From: Prunus persica
Lineage: Eukaryota; Streptophyta; Magnoliopsida; Rosales; Rosaceae
Assembly: GCF_000346465.2 (NCBI RefSeq)
Contig: NC_034010.1
Location: 29,738,787 to 29,802,786, forward strand
Direction of reading: 5' to 3'
DNA: 64,000 nucleotides
Below, piece by piece: positions 1-11,544 of the stretch (its first letter is position 1; each line of letters starts with the position of its first letter). A program made the translations under genes and the position numbers. Below the pieces are notes generated by a model that saw only the letters and a program-made list of their open reading frames with translations, was not told where the DNA came from and ran no database searches.

Positions 1-345
1 TACCTTTTAGAGAAAGACTAAAGATCTTGGCTGAGGTGGTAAATCCTGAAGATCTCGGACGGAGTTCTGCTGAGAAGAAGCTTGTACATGCATATAATGA
101 CAAACCAGTTCTTTCATGCCCCTAGCACAATTTTTACAAGGTAAACATTGAACATTTATGTTGCTGAGTGTTAAGAAGATGAAACAGAAAAACCATGTTG
201 TTTGACTTTATCAAGCTCTCTCACATGCAGGGTCCTAACTACTTTGAGATTGATCTGGACATTCATCGCTTCAGCTACATATCAAGGAAGGGTCTCGAAT
301 TGTTTTATGAACGTCTTAAAAAACGGAATAGCCGAGCGGCAATAC
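1..345 (+). pseudogene. EDR2-like (DUF1336) 3' fragment, copy A, cut by window edge
   Basis: Two exons match the 3' part of the EDR2-like copy at 11.5–13.9 kb almost base for base. The first ends at 140 before a GT donor and the second runs from 231. The reading includes the DUF1336 stretches [14 protein letters not shown] and [22 protein letters not shown] to TAG change at 123–125 stops the frame, so the copy is broken. EDR2 family proteins combine PH, START and DUF1336 domains and act in defence-related cell death; only DUF1336 is visible here. Homology runs a few codons further than in the 13.8-kb copy and then enters a degenerate TATAGCCG palindrome at about 327–346. The upstream part lies outside the window. 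Confidence 0.85.
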
Positions 346-420
346 TCTCTCTTCTAAAATGTTCTATTTGTGGAGTATATTTTAAAAGAAGAAAGAAAAA
401 AGGAACCAAACTTCAAAACT

Positions 421-3400
421 AGAAGGAGCCGTACCTGATATTTTGTGGTGTCATAAATCACTTTTTGATTCTCTCAAGGAAACTTCCTTACTTGAAAAAC
501 AAAGTCAATATAATATAATAAAAGAAAAACAAAACAAAGATAAACCAACATGCCTTCTTCTTCTTCTTTTTTAATCAAAAAGAAAAAAGTCTCTCAAAAA
601 CAACACAAGAAGACTCTCAAATGCAAGCAAATTTTTATTTATATTTTTTGTGATTCTCTTCTTCTCCAGCACTAAGTTGGAAAACAATCATTCACAATAC
701 CAGACCAATGCCTTTCTTTCAAGGTGTTTTTTTATCTATCAGATCTTTCAAGGTTCTTCCTTTGAATAAATATTTTGTTAAAAAGACCAATGCTTCATTT
801 GAAAATTTACTAAATGCATCTAAGCAGTGTCTTATTTTGATAAAAATTGTAATGTTAGTGTTTAATTTGTCTGAAGGGGCACACTTTTCGAAATTTGCCC
901 AGGGTCTTAGAAAACCCTGGACCGGCTTTGGTCATTTTATTTTTTTAACTCAATGAAGTGCTATGCCTAATAATTTTCATTAATCATGGGAGTCATCGGT
1001 AATTTTATACGACATGTCGCAAGAAAGGCTATCACTACTGGACTAATACAAGAGGATGGGCGAATGCAAATTGAAAGTGAGGACACGCGGCCAAGTCCAG
1101 GGTGGAGGCTCCTGATCTCTCAAATGATAAAACATTAACTTAACCCTCGGCCCCTCAGAGTCCCGGACGAGAGTCAGAGCAGATCTGAGAAAATGAGAGA
1201 TGAGAAACAGAGAGGTGGTCTGGAAACCCTAACAATGGCGTTGGCTCTGTGATCGGAGCCTTCGTTGGAGATCAGAGACATGAGCGTGAAGAAAGAGAGA
1301 GACGACGGGGCATGAAGAAAAGCTCCTCCAATGCGATTCTTGTTTTGCGAGGTTTAACGCCTCGATGGCCGCCATTGATCCACGATCGGATCCGTTCAAG
1401 AGCTCACTGTTGAAATCGCGTCGTAATTAACACCAAGACCAGAGATCTGATGGGGCTAGGTATGGGGTTTCCAGGACCCGTCAAAGTTGATTTTGAAATT
1501 TAGGGTTTACTTAGGTTTATGGTTTATGGAGATCATTGTTTTTTATTAGATGGAGTGACATGCCTGGGGAGTTAATTAGTAGGTCGGTCTTTAATTCAAT
1601 GCATTAATGCGTTCGCTGTTTGCTTCCATTCCAGTTACATTCCCTGTCAGCTTGCTCAAGATGTGATAGAGTGCGATGTGGATTGATAGGCACTGACAGT
1701 GGGCCTTCCCTTATCTTTAAGGTTTTACTCCTTTCTCATTCAAGCATTTGGATGTATGTTTTTCTTTTGTAAAATATCAATTTTTGTTTTTAAATGGAAA
1801 CAAAATGAACAAAATAAGTTTCCAGAGGTAAATAGCATAGTATTGTTGAAAACTTGAACGATATATCTGACAAAAAACAAAGTTGGCACACATTATGGGA
1901 GCGCTTTGAAATAGCATATTTTTGTTGAATGATATATTCTGATATGAGGGAGTGGGGTTGGGTACCTTACATATGGAATCGGGAACATTGTGACATTACA
2001 TCAGTGATACACGGTGGCGTGGTGAATTTAAAAGTAAGCATTTGTAGCAATATCGGATGGTCTAATAACCAGGCATAACTAGACTTTTTGACAACTTGAT
2101 GTTCCGACAAAAAGAGAACATCAGATGATGGGGTTTCTCTAACTTTCAATGTAACATGAGGTTAAAGACATTAGAAAGTGAAAAATCATAAATGGGTTAG
2201 TGCATTATTCAAATATTGTCGTACACAATGTTCTAGGCAATGTCAGTAATCTGAGTGTTTTAATTAGACTCTCTCCTCAACTTTTCAAGTTAGGATGAGA
2301 TTGCAAGGAGTCTCAGAAGTTCTCAGTATTTTCTTTTGCATCTATGCACCCAAGCAATGTTTATAGGTTATTACCATGGAAATAAAATTTGAAGCAGTAA
2401 ATTTCATAGAACTAAAATTTATCTGCCCACATTGTCAAATATATATCGACAATAGATTGGCAGTTATAAATTTAGAAGCCTATTCAGTCTCTCTCTCTCT
2501 CTGGTGTTCTGTTATATTTCCTAGTTGTAGTTGGTACATATCAATATTAATTTGATATAATTTCTCATTGTAGCTGTTTATCATTCATTTTTTTGTTATC
2601 TATTGACTATACCGTTGGATTGTGTAAAAGCTGGAAGATATATAACATATATAATTTCTCTGTTAATTGTATTTCCGTGTATTGGCAGGTATTCTTTTTG
2701 GTAGTAAAATGTTGTTTAAAATGAAGTTATGAATGGACAAATATAGTAATAGAGTATTTTAAAATGTTTATTCAGGATGTTGTGTTCTGGTTTGCAATCT
2801 TTAACATTCAGTGGTTATCCCACACCAAATAAAAGAACCTGTTGTTATATGTTCTTTTTTATTATTGACATAACGAACTGTTCTTCCTATCTTTCCCACT
2901 TGTTGCATTTTAACTTATTTTATTTTATTTTTAATTATATGGTTTTTTGGATATGCTTTTATATTACTACCTTTCAAGTTTGTCCACATTTTAAAGACAT
3001 TATTCGTTCCTGAAATGCCAGCGCTGGAGTCTGTTACTGTTAGCTTTTTATTTTGTAGGTAATTTTTGAGGATTGATGTTTCTTCTAGAGACATGCAATG
3101 ATGTTTTTTGTTAGTTCGTTTTGTTAGTGTGACGCTTTCTTATGTTTGTTTGTTCTGTCGTCCGCATGCGCATTCAGTAGTTCTGCTTCGGTTCAACTTA
3201 TTATTTTGCACACTGACCATCTGGTTTATTTCAGTCTTATTCCAATTGTTATTATTTCTGATGGTTCTAATTGTTTTATTAATTGTTTAACTGTTTTTTT
3301 TTCCCAGGATATCTAAAACCAGAGGCTACCAGGATTTCGCCTCAAATTTCCGTTTTCTTTTTTTGAGTGCTGCGGATTGTAGTTATTACTTGTATTGTAT

Positions 3401-3430
3401 GCATGGTTTTCTTTTTCTTTTGTTAGCCAC
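421..3430. other. No recognisable gene
   Basis: AT-rich DNA with poly-T tracts and a short (CT)n at about 2489–2502. A more GC-rich stretch at about 1140–1500 resembles a 5' leader (it includes 'aaaccctaa'), but no open frame there could be tied to a protein family. The short frames of 60–82 codons look random. A non-coding transcript is possible but unsupported. Confidence 0.6.
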
Positions 3431-3434
3431 TTGG

Positions 3435-4890
3435 AACATAGATTAGGCCCAAAGATTTGTTGGCGTCGTCAAGTTTAAGGTTATATTATAAACGACCAAA
3501 TAAGACCACTTAAAGCCCATGAAAGACAAAATTGGCCCAATGAATGAGCCACAAACGATCAAAAAGACCCACTGGAAAGCCCATATGACGCAAATAGGGC
3601 CAATGAAGGGCAAATAAACTACAAAATGGGCCCGACGGATGGTCACTAAACGACCGATTGGGCCCGACGAAGGACCACTAAACGACAAAGTAAGCCCAAA
3701 GAAGGGTCACTAGCGGACAGAAAGGCCCAATAAAAATTCACTAAACGACAGAATAGGCCCAATAAGGGGCACTCAACGACAAAATAGGCCCAATAATGGA
3801 ACACTAAAGGACAAACAGGCCCAATATGTGCCACTAAACGACAAAAAAGGCCCAATGAAGGCCACTAAACGACAAAAAGTGGCCCAATTAATAACTGACA
3901 ATAAACGACAAAATAGGCCCAAAAGAGGGGACAATAAACGACAAAATAGGCCCAAAAGAAGGGACAATAAACGACAAAATAGCCCGAGAAGGACAATAAA
4001 CGACAAAATAGGCCACGAAGGGACAATAAACGACAAAATAGGCCCAAAGAAGGGACAATAAACGACAAAATAGGCCCAAAGAAGGGACAATAAACGACAA
4101 AATAGGCCCAAAGAAGGAACAATAAACGACAAAATAGGCCCATTAATATCCATAAACGACAAAACAAGCCCAATTAAGCGAAATGCCTATTTTGTCGTTT
4201 AGTGACTTAATTGGGCCTATTTTGTCGTTTTCGAGCTCTTTAATGGGCCTATTTTGTCGTTTAGTGACTTTCATTGGGCTTACTTTGTCGTTTAGTGAAC
4301 CTTAATTGGGCCTATTTTGTCTTTTTACGATCCTTTACTGGGCCCATTTTGTCTTTTACTGTGCCCTCATTGGGCCTTGTTTGTCTTTTAGTGTGCCGTC
4401 ATTGGGCAATATTGTCCCTTATTGGGCCGATTTTGTCGTTTAATCAGTCTTCCTTGGGCATATTTTGTCGTTTAGTGTCCCTTAATCGGCCCATTTTGTT
4501 GTTTTCATACCTTTCATTGGGCCTGATTTGTCGTTTTGAGGCATTCAGTGGCCCTATTTGGTCATGTACGGGACCTTTAGGGGCCTATTTGTCGTCAATG
4601 GCCTGTGGAGCAGAATTACATCGTTCATGGGCCTTTGTTTAGGCCGACTTCGTCGTTTACGGGCCATAAATGAGCCTACATTGTCGTCGAAATCATCCAA
4701 ACAAATACGGGGGCTAATGTCGGGGCTATTAGGGCACGTTCACTGTTATTGGGTTGCTTTTAACGGTTAAGGGCAAACACTTTCTCGGACTGAACACGTC
4801 ATAAAAAATCATCAAAAAAAAATAGGGCCCAACCATTGAGCGACCAACTATTGTAGTTATTGGGCCCAACCAGTGATGCATTTCAGCAAA
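3435..4890. repeat. Fold-back element of opposed tandem-repeat arrays
   Basis: The left array (about 3470–4180) has roughly two dozen units of 27–31 bp around the core AAACGACAAAATAGGCCCA. From about 4183 to 4740 the same core runs in reverse complement, TGGGCCTATTTTGTCGTTT, for roughly 17 units. The turn is at about 4180, so the two arrays would pair as one hairpin of some 600 bp per arm. Units nearest the centre of the left arm (3900–4140) are nearly identical, while those at the edges are diverged. Outer flanks keep weaker copies ('aggcccaaa' at 3447, 'attgggcccaacc' at 4859). Tandem-repeat arms facing each other are known from plant Foldback/MULE-type elements. No transposase frame is visible; the open frames crossing it are translations of the repeat. 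Confidence 0.9.
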
Positions 4891-5670
4891 CCAGACGCAG
4901 ATTATAATTTCCATCTAATAACAAAAATTAGACCTGTTGACTAAATATAACATCTAATAGGAAGTGGATCCATGCACAGAAAAAAGCAACAAATAAATCG
5001 CCCAGCAACCTTTAATTCTATTTGAAGAAATTTGACATCAAACTGAGGATATGACCATGATTCTGCAACTCACATATCCCTGCAAGGGCAAAGTCAGTTT
5101 ACAAGTCCGACAATGTTAAAAAAGGACAAATAATAAAGGAAAACGGATAACCCTCCGTCAGTTAGAAAACAGTCTATTGACATCATGGTGCAGTGTCTCT
5201 CTGCTCTACAACTATGAATTAATCCAGTGCTGCAAACGACAGTCTTCTCATAACCCATGACTTCTCAAAATCATGTTAGGAAATTAATAAAATATATTAC
5301 TATAAATTCATGTTATGCAATCAACTAAGGTTTGATATCACATATGAAACCAGACGTTTGAGCATTCACAGAGACACACAAAAGAAGAAGACCACAGATA
5401 CGGATCTCTGCAGATCACGAAAGTCAGCATTGTCCATTTAGTAATACAGTCCTAAAGATGAGTGGTAAAATTCTATCATATAGAAGGTTTAACATAATTT
5501 GTGATTGGAGAGAGTTCAAGATCATTAAAAGTAAATCAAACCCAGATTGCGGATTGGGTGTGTCCAAGACCCCATGAAGAATTCCTTGCTATATTTTGGA
5601 GCCTGCAATGCAAAGAGACCAGCGTTTTTTTGTCATTCGTATGAATTTTGAAAATTACACTTCCATCAAA
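4891..5670. other. No recognisable gene; downstream flank of the next minus-strand gene
   Basis: AT-rich sequence without a convincing exon on either strand. It lies 3' of the minus-strand gene that ends at 5671 and probably includes its 3' UTR. Confidence 0.5.
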
Positions 5671-7132
5671 TCATACTTGTCCCTGTGTTGTGGCGCCACA
5701 TAAGATGGGTCTATTTGAATAACTCAAATCCATGAGTAGCCTTGCTCTCCACTCCTACAAATTAAAAAGACATGGTATAAAAGCCATACAATAGACATCA
5801 TATTCTGAGGACACATTTTTGCAATCGAAGTATCATATTTCTTTTATAAGTAGCCTTTTAAGTATCATCTTAAGCATATTTCAAGTCAAGCTAACGAAAT
5901 AAAGACACAAGCAAGCACAAGAATGATCGTGTGCGTAAAAAGTATGGAACAACATCCAAGAGATATTCACACTTACATGCCCAATCATACAAATAAAAAC
6001 ACATGCAGGATTAGCCCACCAAAGTCACCCCCAACAGATATAGAACAGATCTACACATGCCTTTATGGACTTGAGATTTACTCTTCTACTTTGAACCGGA
6101 TAAGTAACTACATTTTCTGCTACTGAACAACAGAAGCTCACCACAAGGAAGAACGTCACATTCTTCTTTAAAAAGAATCAGTATTTAAGTAGCAGGAAAG
6201 TAAGACTTGCTTACTGATTCAGTAGGATAATCATTTGGTGTGTAACACAACTGCAATTGCTTGGCCACCCCTGCAAGTTAAAGGCATTTCATGACATTAA
6301 AGTCAAAGATATAACATGCTAGATCCACAAATCTAGATTAGTATAATGAACTTTCCACAGCTAATAAGGCTACATACACAGCAAGTGTTCCATCTGGTAG
6401 AAGCTCCCCCTCTGTGTCAATTTCTGCCAATGTTTTCTGAAGAGTTGATACATTATGTGTGTTATACAGTTAAGGAACATGACTATTTATGAATTTTGTA
6501 AACTAGCGTCTTATCAAAGATATAAGCTTATATAACTATAACTATACATTTTCCTAGAGATACCACTTCCTCCAACATAAAGCTTGTTGTAAGGTAAAAG
6601 GATATATTTCTTTCAATGGAGCAGAATGCCAGTGTTGGTCATACATGTTGCGTTCATCAGCCTGAACCATGAACGTGACTACAGCCCTACACATATATTT
6701 GGAGTTAACTGTACCTTTATTCACTTCGCTGAAAGTGGCAGCAGCAGCAGAAGGAACAAATGAGACATTGTGTCAGCTCTAACCTTGGGTTATTGTATTC
6801 CGTCCAAGCTTTAGCCAAAGCCTCTACAAATTGACTGGCGGCAGGATTATTAGGAACTCTTTTGGAATCCAATCCAAGAAATTCTCCATAGTGGTTGAGT
6901 AAGCTCCTGGAAAATGAGAAGCTAAGGGTAAAATACTTGGTAACCTTATTATGCTTAATTTTTTAGCATTGGATATGAGAATATCAACAGATATACAGAC
7001 ATACAAATAAATATCAACATGGTTTGGATGAATATAATGAAAACCTATGTGGCTAAGTACAGAAATTTCGTAGGATACTTCTTCCAATTGCAATCGTTTA
7101 ACTTCGAAGGAAAGACCTGGACCCACCACACC
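5671..7132 (-). CDS. Unrecognised plant gene, five 3' exons
   Basis: I do not recognise the family. Five minus-strand exons can be joined with canonical splice sites and consistent phases: 7132–7079, 6906–6784, 6436–6378, 6270–6215 and 5754–5671, ending in TGA. They give about 125 residues with no internal stop. The product is soluble-looking, with short stretches such as [36 protein letters not shown] and [18 protein letters not shown], and no membrane segment or signal. Five consecutive phase matches are hard to get by chance, so a real or recently real gene is likely. The 5' part is unresolved. A coding-like stretch at 7500–7330 ends in a donor of fitting phase, and candidate start exons lie near 7905–7830. 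Exact 5' structure and function are unknown. Confidence 0.5.
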
Positions 7133-7539
7133 CTGAACCTTTACTAGTTGAACCAACGGCCAAAAGATTGTTTTGGAAATTGATAATCGAGACCTTTATG
7201 CATCCAAGACTCAAAATATGATTGATTTCTATGTTTGAAAAGCACAAAGTTTAACTAATAAATGGATAAAGTTGGAAATATAAACAAAAAAATAGAAAAG
7301 GAAAACTCATTAGTGCTCTCCTTTTTCACCACCAATTTCTTGTCCTCAAAATAAGGGAAGATATGAAGTTGGTGATCAGAAGAACGCTCTCTGCTCTCTG
7401 TGATCCCAAATCTTTAAAAAATGCATCTGGTGCACACCTACATTGAAGAACCCTAATTCGACTCCACTCCATAAACTTCATGTATTGTTTAAATGCTATT
7501 ATTTCTACAACTACTAGGTTTAGAGCCAATCAGGTATCA

Positions 7540-7910
7540 CCGCGTGTAGTGAAACCCTAAGCGTTCTTCTATCACGCAAAGGAACCCTAGATTTAATACA
7601 AGAAAAAGGTGTGAACAGAAGAATAGGGCAAAGATGCTCACCCTTATTAACACAAGTCTATCATCACACCGAGAATGTGGAACCCTCGGACGGCACCATC
7701 GAGATCTCGTACATTCTCGATGTGTTTCCCTAAGCAAAAACCCATCCTCTTCCGATCTAAATACAAAAACCTATAATTAATACAGGAAAAATGTGCGAAC
7801 AAAAAGATCGGGTAACGGCGCTCACCCCTATGGACGACATCGTAGAGATCTCGTGAGTGTATCGTCTCCATTGACGGTGGCTTGCGAAGCCGCTTCGTTC
7901 TCCCTTGCCA
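7540..7910 (-). other. Candidate 5' exon region with an imperfect local duplication
   Basis: On the minus strand an ATG at 7905 opens a short alanine/glutamate-rich frame (MARENEAASQ…) that meets a TAG after 27 codons. A second ATG at 7871 gives METIHSRDLYDVVHRG before a GTGAGC donor. A related block lies 160–180 bp further along the minus strand: 'gagatctcgatggtgccgtcc' near 7700 resembles 'gagatctctacgatgtcgtcc' near 7845, and both are followed by similar AT-rich sequence. This looks like a duplicated leader/first exon of the gene at 5.7–7.1 kb, but which copy is used cannot be decided here. Confidence 0.35.
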
Positions 7911-8420
7911 TCGAAAAGCCCTAAACCCAAACGATGCTAGTAATTCTCAGGAAGCTAGCATCGTCGCCATAGTTGCGCTTGCGAAAATAAAAACTGAATT
8001 CCTAGAAAAAGACAGACGCACAATTTTCTCTAGCAAATCATAAACTCGGGCCTTGAATTTCTAGAGAATGTAAACCTTGGGCCCTGATTGTCTGAAGAAA
8101 CCCTAGCCCCTCGGCCTTGATTGGAAAACCACAACAGATAGTAGAATGAGGCCACGGAGTCGGCCTTATGAATGGCCCAAGGCGGGTCCGGATAGTTACA
8201 GTACTTTTACCGTGGTAAAAAGACCTTCTTATCCTTGATGTTTTGGACTGAAATGAAGACGTGTCCATTTGTCAAGTGTTTTCTTTCTTAACCAATCAAA
8301 AGCAATAATTTTTTTCTTTAATGATATTAATTTTTTAACCAATTATTGTTTACTTTATTAAATGCAGAAGGCATATCGGGTGAAATGAGAAAATCAAATT
8401 GCCACGTCAGCTATCAAATT
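7911..8420. other. Probable promoter/spacer, no gene
   Basis: Contains 'aaaccctaaa'-like sequence at 7916–7927 just upstream of the candidate start at 7905 and a GC-richer stretch to about 8220. The remainder is AT-rich. No exon is recognisable. Confidence 0.4.
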
Positions 8421-9162
8421 TCAATTTGATGTTTTAGATTTGACATTTCCCTTTGAAGAGAGCTGCAATGTGAGATCAAATGAGCTCCTTGCAAATTCTT
8501 GGAAGACAAAAGGACAGTTTCTGAAGAACTGCAAAATAAGTGCTCGCAAAGTTGGTATTTTCACAACTGGTTCCACCATTTCCCATATGGAGTCTCTTTG
8601 TTTTATTTCATTCTTTAGTTCCTGTAAACGAAAAGATAATAAATAATGTCTCAGTCAGAACCTCAATAGCAATCCCTTTACATCAGAAAAAGCAGCACAA
8701 CTGCAGCAGAAACCGAAACTAAAAAGAACAGAGGCATACGGAAAACATTTTCTCTGTAACTGCTTTCCTTAAAGAATTTTTGTCCCCATTTTCCATTAGA
8801 GTATTTATCTGGAGAAGAAGGTGAATTATAAATATATAAACTTGTGCATTCTAAATTTAAAATGAGTTACATTCCTCTAACACCAAGGCAACATAAATAA
8901 ATTACAGCGGATGGCATCAGATAGCCAACCTAGTAGTAGTCTATGCATCAAACCAAAACATAAAAAGGAGTGGAATTTAGAATCAAAATATCGGGGATGG
9001 AGGACAGCCATGAAAGAATAGAAGAAAGAAGCTTCAACAGATTAACCAATGCCTTGAATCAATAAAACAAGATACTTCTGTAACTTTAAGCTGAATCTCT
9101 GAATCTTCACCTCTAAAACTGTATCTTCTTTTCTTCTTCTCCACCCACTTCTTGTGAACCAT
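8421..9162 (-). CDS. Unrecognised gene, three 3' exons only
   Basis: Three minus-strand exons join in phase: 9162–9111, 8808–8740 and 8621–8421, each with AG acceptors and GT donors, the last ending in TGA. They encode about 107 residues, including RRRKEDTVLE, INTLMENGDKNSLRKAVTEK and ELKNEIKQRDSIWEMVEPVV, then a more hydrophobic LRALILQFFRNCPFVF segment. The charged, heptad-like middle suggests a short coiled coil. The exon at 8808–8740 is exactly 23 codons and the terminal exon 66 codons plus stop, which favours real coding sequence. No 5' exons are visible before the palindromic repeat cluster at 9.48 kb, so the gene is either truncated by repeat insertion or has distant exons. Family and role are unknown. 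Confidence 0.4.
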
Positions 9163-9479
9163 CTGATACATAAAACATCAGAATGTTCATATATAAGGAC
9201 AGGATATTATAGAACAAAAATATAAGTAATCAAGCCTTAACAGTTGTCTAGGGAAACTGAAGCTGGGAGAGTTTCAATGATTACTAGTGACAGTGAGTGA
9301 CTCTTGGTAGAGTACTAGAGTTCCATCAGTATTCAGTATATGCAGGCCTACTCTAATTACCACGATCTACAAGATCAATAAAATTCACTTTTCAAGTAAC
9401 TAACCTCTTGAGAAATGAGATTTTTTCACGAGGTCTGTAAGGCTCCTTTGATTTATCCGGGTGGCTAATATTTACAGAG

Positions 9480-9735
9480 TACAGCCGGGCGGCTATACCA
9501 TTTAAATATTATTTAAATAGTATAGCCCGAAAAAAGCCCAAAAATGGCTATACGAGCTTTACAAGTGCTGTTGTACACTCCTTCAGAGAGATGACGGATA
9601 ACTGAAAATCAGTGGAAAAAAAGATGTCTTTTTATACTGTCCAAATATATTATATTTAAATAATACAGCCGTGCGGCTATACCATTTAAATATTATTTTA
9701 ATAGTATAGCCGAACGGCTATACTATTTATTTATT
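9480..9735. repeat. Palindromic GTATAGCCG repeat cluster 1
   Basis: Copies of the palindrome (cagccgggcggctatacc at 9482, cagccgtgcggctatacc at 9665, agtatagccgaacggctata at 9702) are separated by A/T runs such as 'atttaaatattatttaaatag'. A half-site 'tatagcccg' is at 9520. The block is a tandem-like array of the element that also occurs at 13.9–14.2, 15.5–15.7 and 18.1–18.3 kb. Confidence 0.85.
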
Positions 9736-9750
9736 AAAAAAAGGCCAAAA

Positions 9751-10059
9751 ATGGCTTTAGGAGCTTTATATTTCCCTCCCTGCCTGGCTCGCTTCACCGA
9801 ATCACTTCCCATCTTCAAGTTCAAGGCCAAAAAAGAGGTGGGCAATTCCTCATTTGAGCTCTCATGCCGTCTCCCAAGAAAGATAGGAAAATTGAAGAAA
9901 AACTTAAGCTTGGTTTCAGTCGAGCCTAAAGCCCCAGACTCTGGCTGGTGGGATACTTTCTTCAACCCAAGGTTTTTCTTTTCACTAAGCTCAGTCTTCA
10001 ATTACTCTGCCTCCTGCTTTTTAGTGGAATGCATTCAGATTACTTGTAGTTTTAACTAA
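9751..10059 (+). other. Open frame of 102 codons, coding status doubtful
   Basis: Runs from ATG 9751 to 10059 with a basic middle (KIGKLKKNLSLVSVEPK) and a hydrophobic end. It begins directly at the edge of palindrome cluster 1. The minus strand is also open (9723–10001), so openness alone is weak evidence. I recognise no family. It could be a relic exon or chance. Confidence 0.15.
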
Positions 10060-10547
10060 ATTATCTTTATATTTTGCTTATTTTGGAAAATCTATGATGC
10101 ACAGAAATCTAGAACAGGTGGTGGATTTTGTTCTGTAATGTTAAATTCGGTAATGATGTTCATAATTAGAGCTCAAAACCTATAAACTGTGCTTTCGTTC
10201 AGTTAGGCTGTTGGAAAAATCGGCCTAGGCGCTAGGTGGCCGCCTAGGCGGGTCCCTTTTTTTTTTTTCCTGACTTTAGCTAAATCATGAACTCGCTTCA
10301 ATTTCTGATGGCCGCTATACAAAAATTTGCTTTTGATTATGTGTTTTGCATCCTGAAAAGAGAAGGATGTGGTCGAACAGTTATTACTAGAGGGAGCAAT
10401 AGAGATTTTTGCATGTAAAAGTAGTACGCAATTCTTAAGAATCTGGTTTGGCCTAAGTTGGATGAGTAGTTGGAAATCCTGACTGAATCAGACTTGGGGA
10501 ATATACAGACATAGAAACACATAGTCGGGCTTTGCTTGTTGTCTTAG
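10060..10547. other. No gene; short G/C-rich CCTAGGCG repeat
   Basis: At 10221–10256 the sequence 'cggcctaggcgctaggtggccgcctaggcggg' matches the start of the longer CCTAGGCGG element at 15795 (both follow 'aaaatcggcctaggcgctagg'). A poly-T run follows at 10257–10269. The rest is AT-rich, and may hold the lost upstream exons of the sulfate transporter. Confidence 0.6.
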
Positions 10548-10942
10548 ACTTTGAAGTCGCAATTCACCTCTGGAAGGTTGACAAGTTTGACTTTGTTGTC
10601 TGCATGAGTGCCTATATCAACGTCGTTTTTGGCAGTGTTGAAATTGGACTAGTCTTCGCAGTATGTATCATTATTGTGTGTGACAGTAACACTAAATTTA
10701 ACAACTTAAAACTACGCATTAGAACTAATATTTCTTTTTACTTCTGTATAGGTTGCAATATCTGTGATCAGGGTACTTTTGTTTGTGGCAAGGCCAAGAA
10801 CTTTTGTTCGAGGAAACATTCCGAATTCCATGGTTTACAGAAATGTTGAGCAGTATCCCAATGCAAGCAATGTTCCTGGAATTCTCATACTTGAGATTGA
10901 TGCTCCCATTTACTTTGCAAATACCAACTACTTAAGAGAAAG
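10548..10942 (+). pseudogene. Sulfate transporter (SULTR3-type) fragment, two internal exons
   Basis: Exon 10548–10660 reads FEVAIHLWKVDKFDFVV and continues to GSVEIGLVFA. Exon 10752–10942 reads VAISVIRVLLFVARPRTF, then NIPNSMVYRNVEQYPNAS and ILILEIDAPIYFANTNYL. These are the last membrane segments and the linker into the cytosolic STAS domain of plant group-3 sulfate transporters (SLC26 family, proton-coupled sulfate/anion import). Both exons have good splice sites and no stops. No preceding transmembrane exons are visible upstream. The next expected STAS exon is not found here; a matching one is at 18837–18889, almost 8 kb away with foreign DNA between. The gene is therefore dismembered and unlikely to be functional. 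Confidence 0.85.
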
Positions 10943-11544
10943 GTACTAATTAATTAAACCTGAGCAAAAACTAAAGATTTGGGGCTTAAGATAGATAATA
11001 GGGACTAAGGTTTTGTTGAGTTGTTCTTGAGGTGGTTGTACTATCTTTTTGTTTTCTGGTCATGTTTATGTTCTAGTGAGCCAGAACTAAAGATTTGGGA
11101 CTGGGAAAGAGACATCCTACTTTGTTTGTGAAGGTTTGAATCAGACATTTGATTTTTATGATGTTGCACAAATTTTCATCTACAAATTGATTGAATAACT
11201 AGTGTAGTGCTTCAAGTTACCAGTCGCTTCTAACCAAGGTGCTTTCTGATAGTGCCACCATACTCATTAAACATAGAGACCTCTGTGTGTCATCCTTTTG
11301 ATTCTAAAAATTTCCAAGTGTTAAGTTGGTTAACTGGCCTAGTGTTTGAGCCATAAATTACTGAAACAGTCTCATGATGAAAGAATTGATTGCGTTCTCA
11401 TGATTATTTGTGATCATAGAAACTGCTTTCCAGAAATCCTTTAATCTTCTCTGATGTATTTTGTTTCATTTATAGGCACACAGGTTGGAGAGGACTTGAT
11501 GAAGGCATCGTTGTAGTTGGGACTTGCATGATTTAAAGGCTACA
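10943..11544. other. Spacer between SULTR fragment and EDR2-like pseudogene
   Basis: Intron-like T-rich sequence with the near-repeat 'actaaagatttgggg/actaaagatttggga' at 10971 and 11086. No exon found. Confidence 0.5.

Noticed and set aside
3900..4140. CRISPR-like look of regular ~29-bp units
   Set aside because: There are no distinct unique spacers, the units are contiguous, and the context is a plant nuclear genome.
3646..4642. Several overlapping open frames of 70–129 codons on both strands in the fold-back
   Set aside because: They are translations of the ~29-bp repeat unit (FVVYCP/GLFCRLL repeats), open only because the unit lacks stops in those frames.
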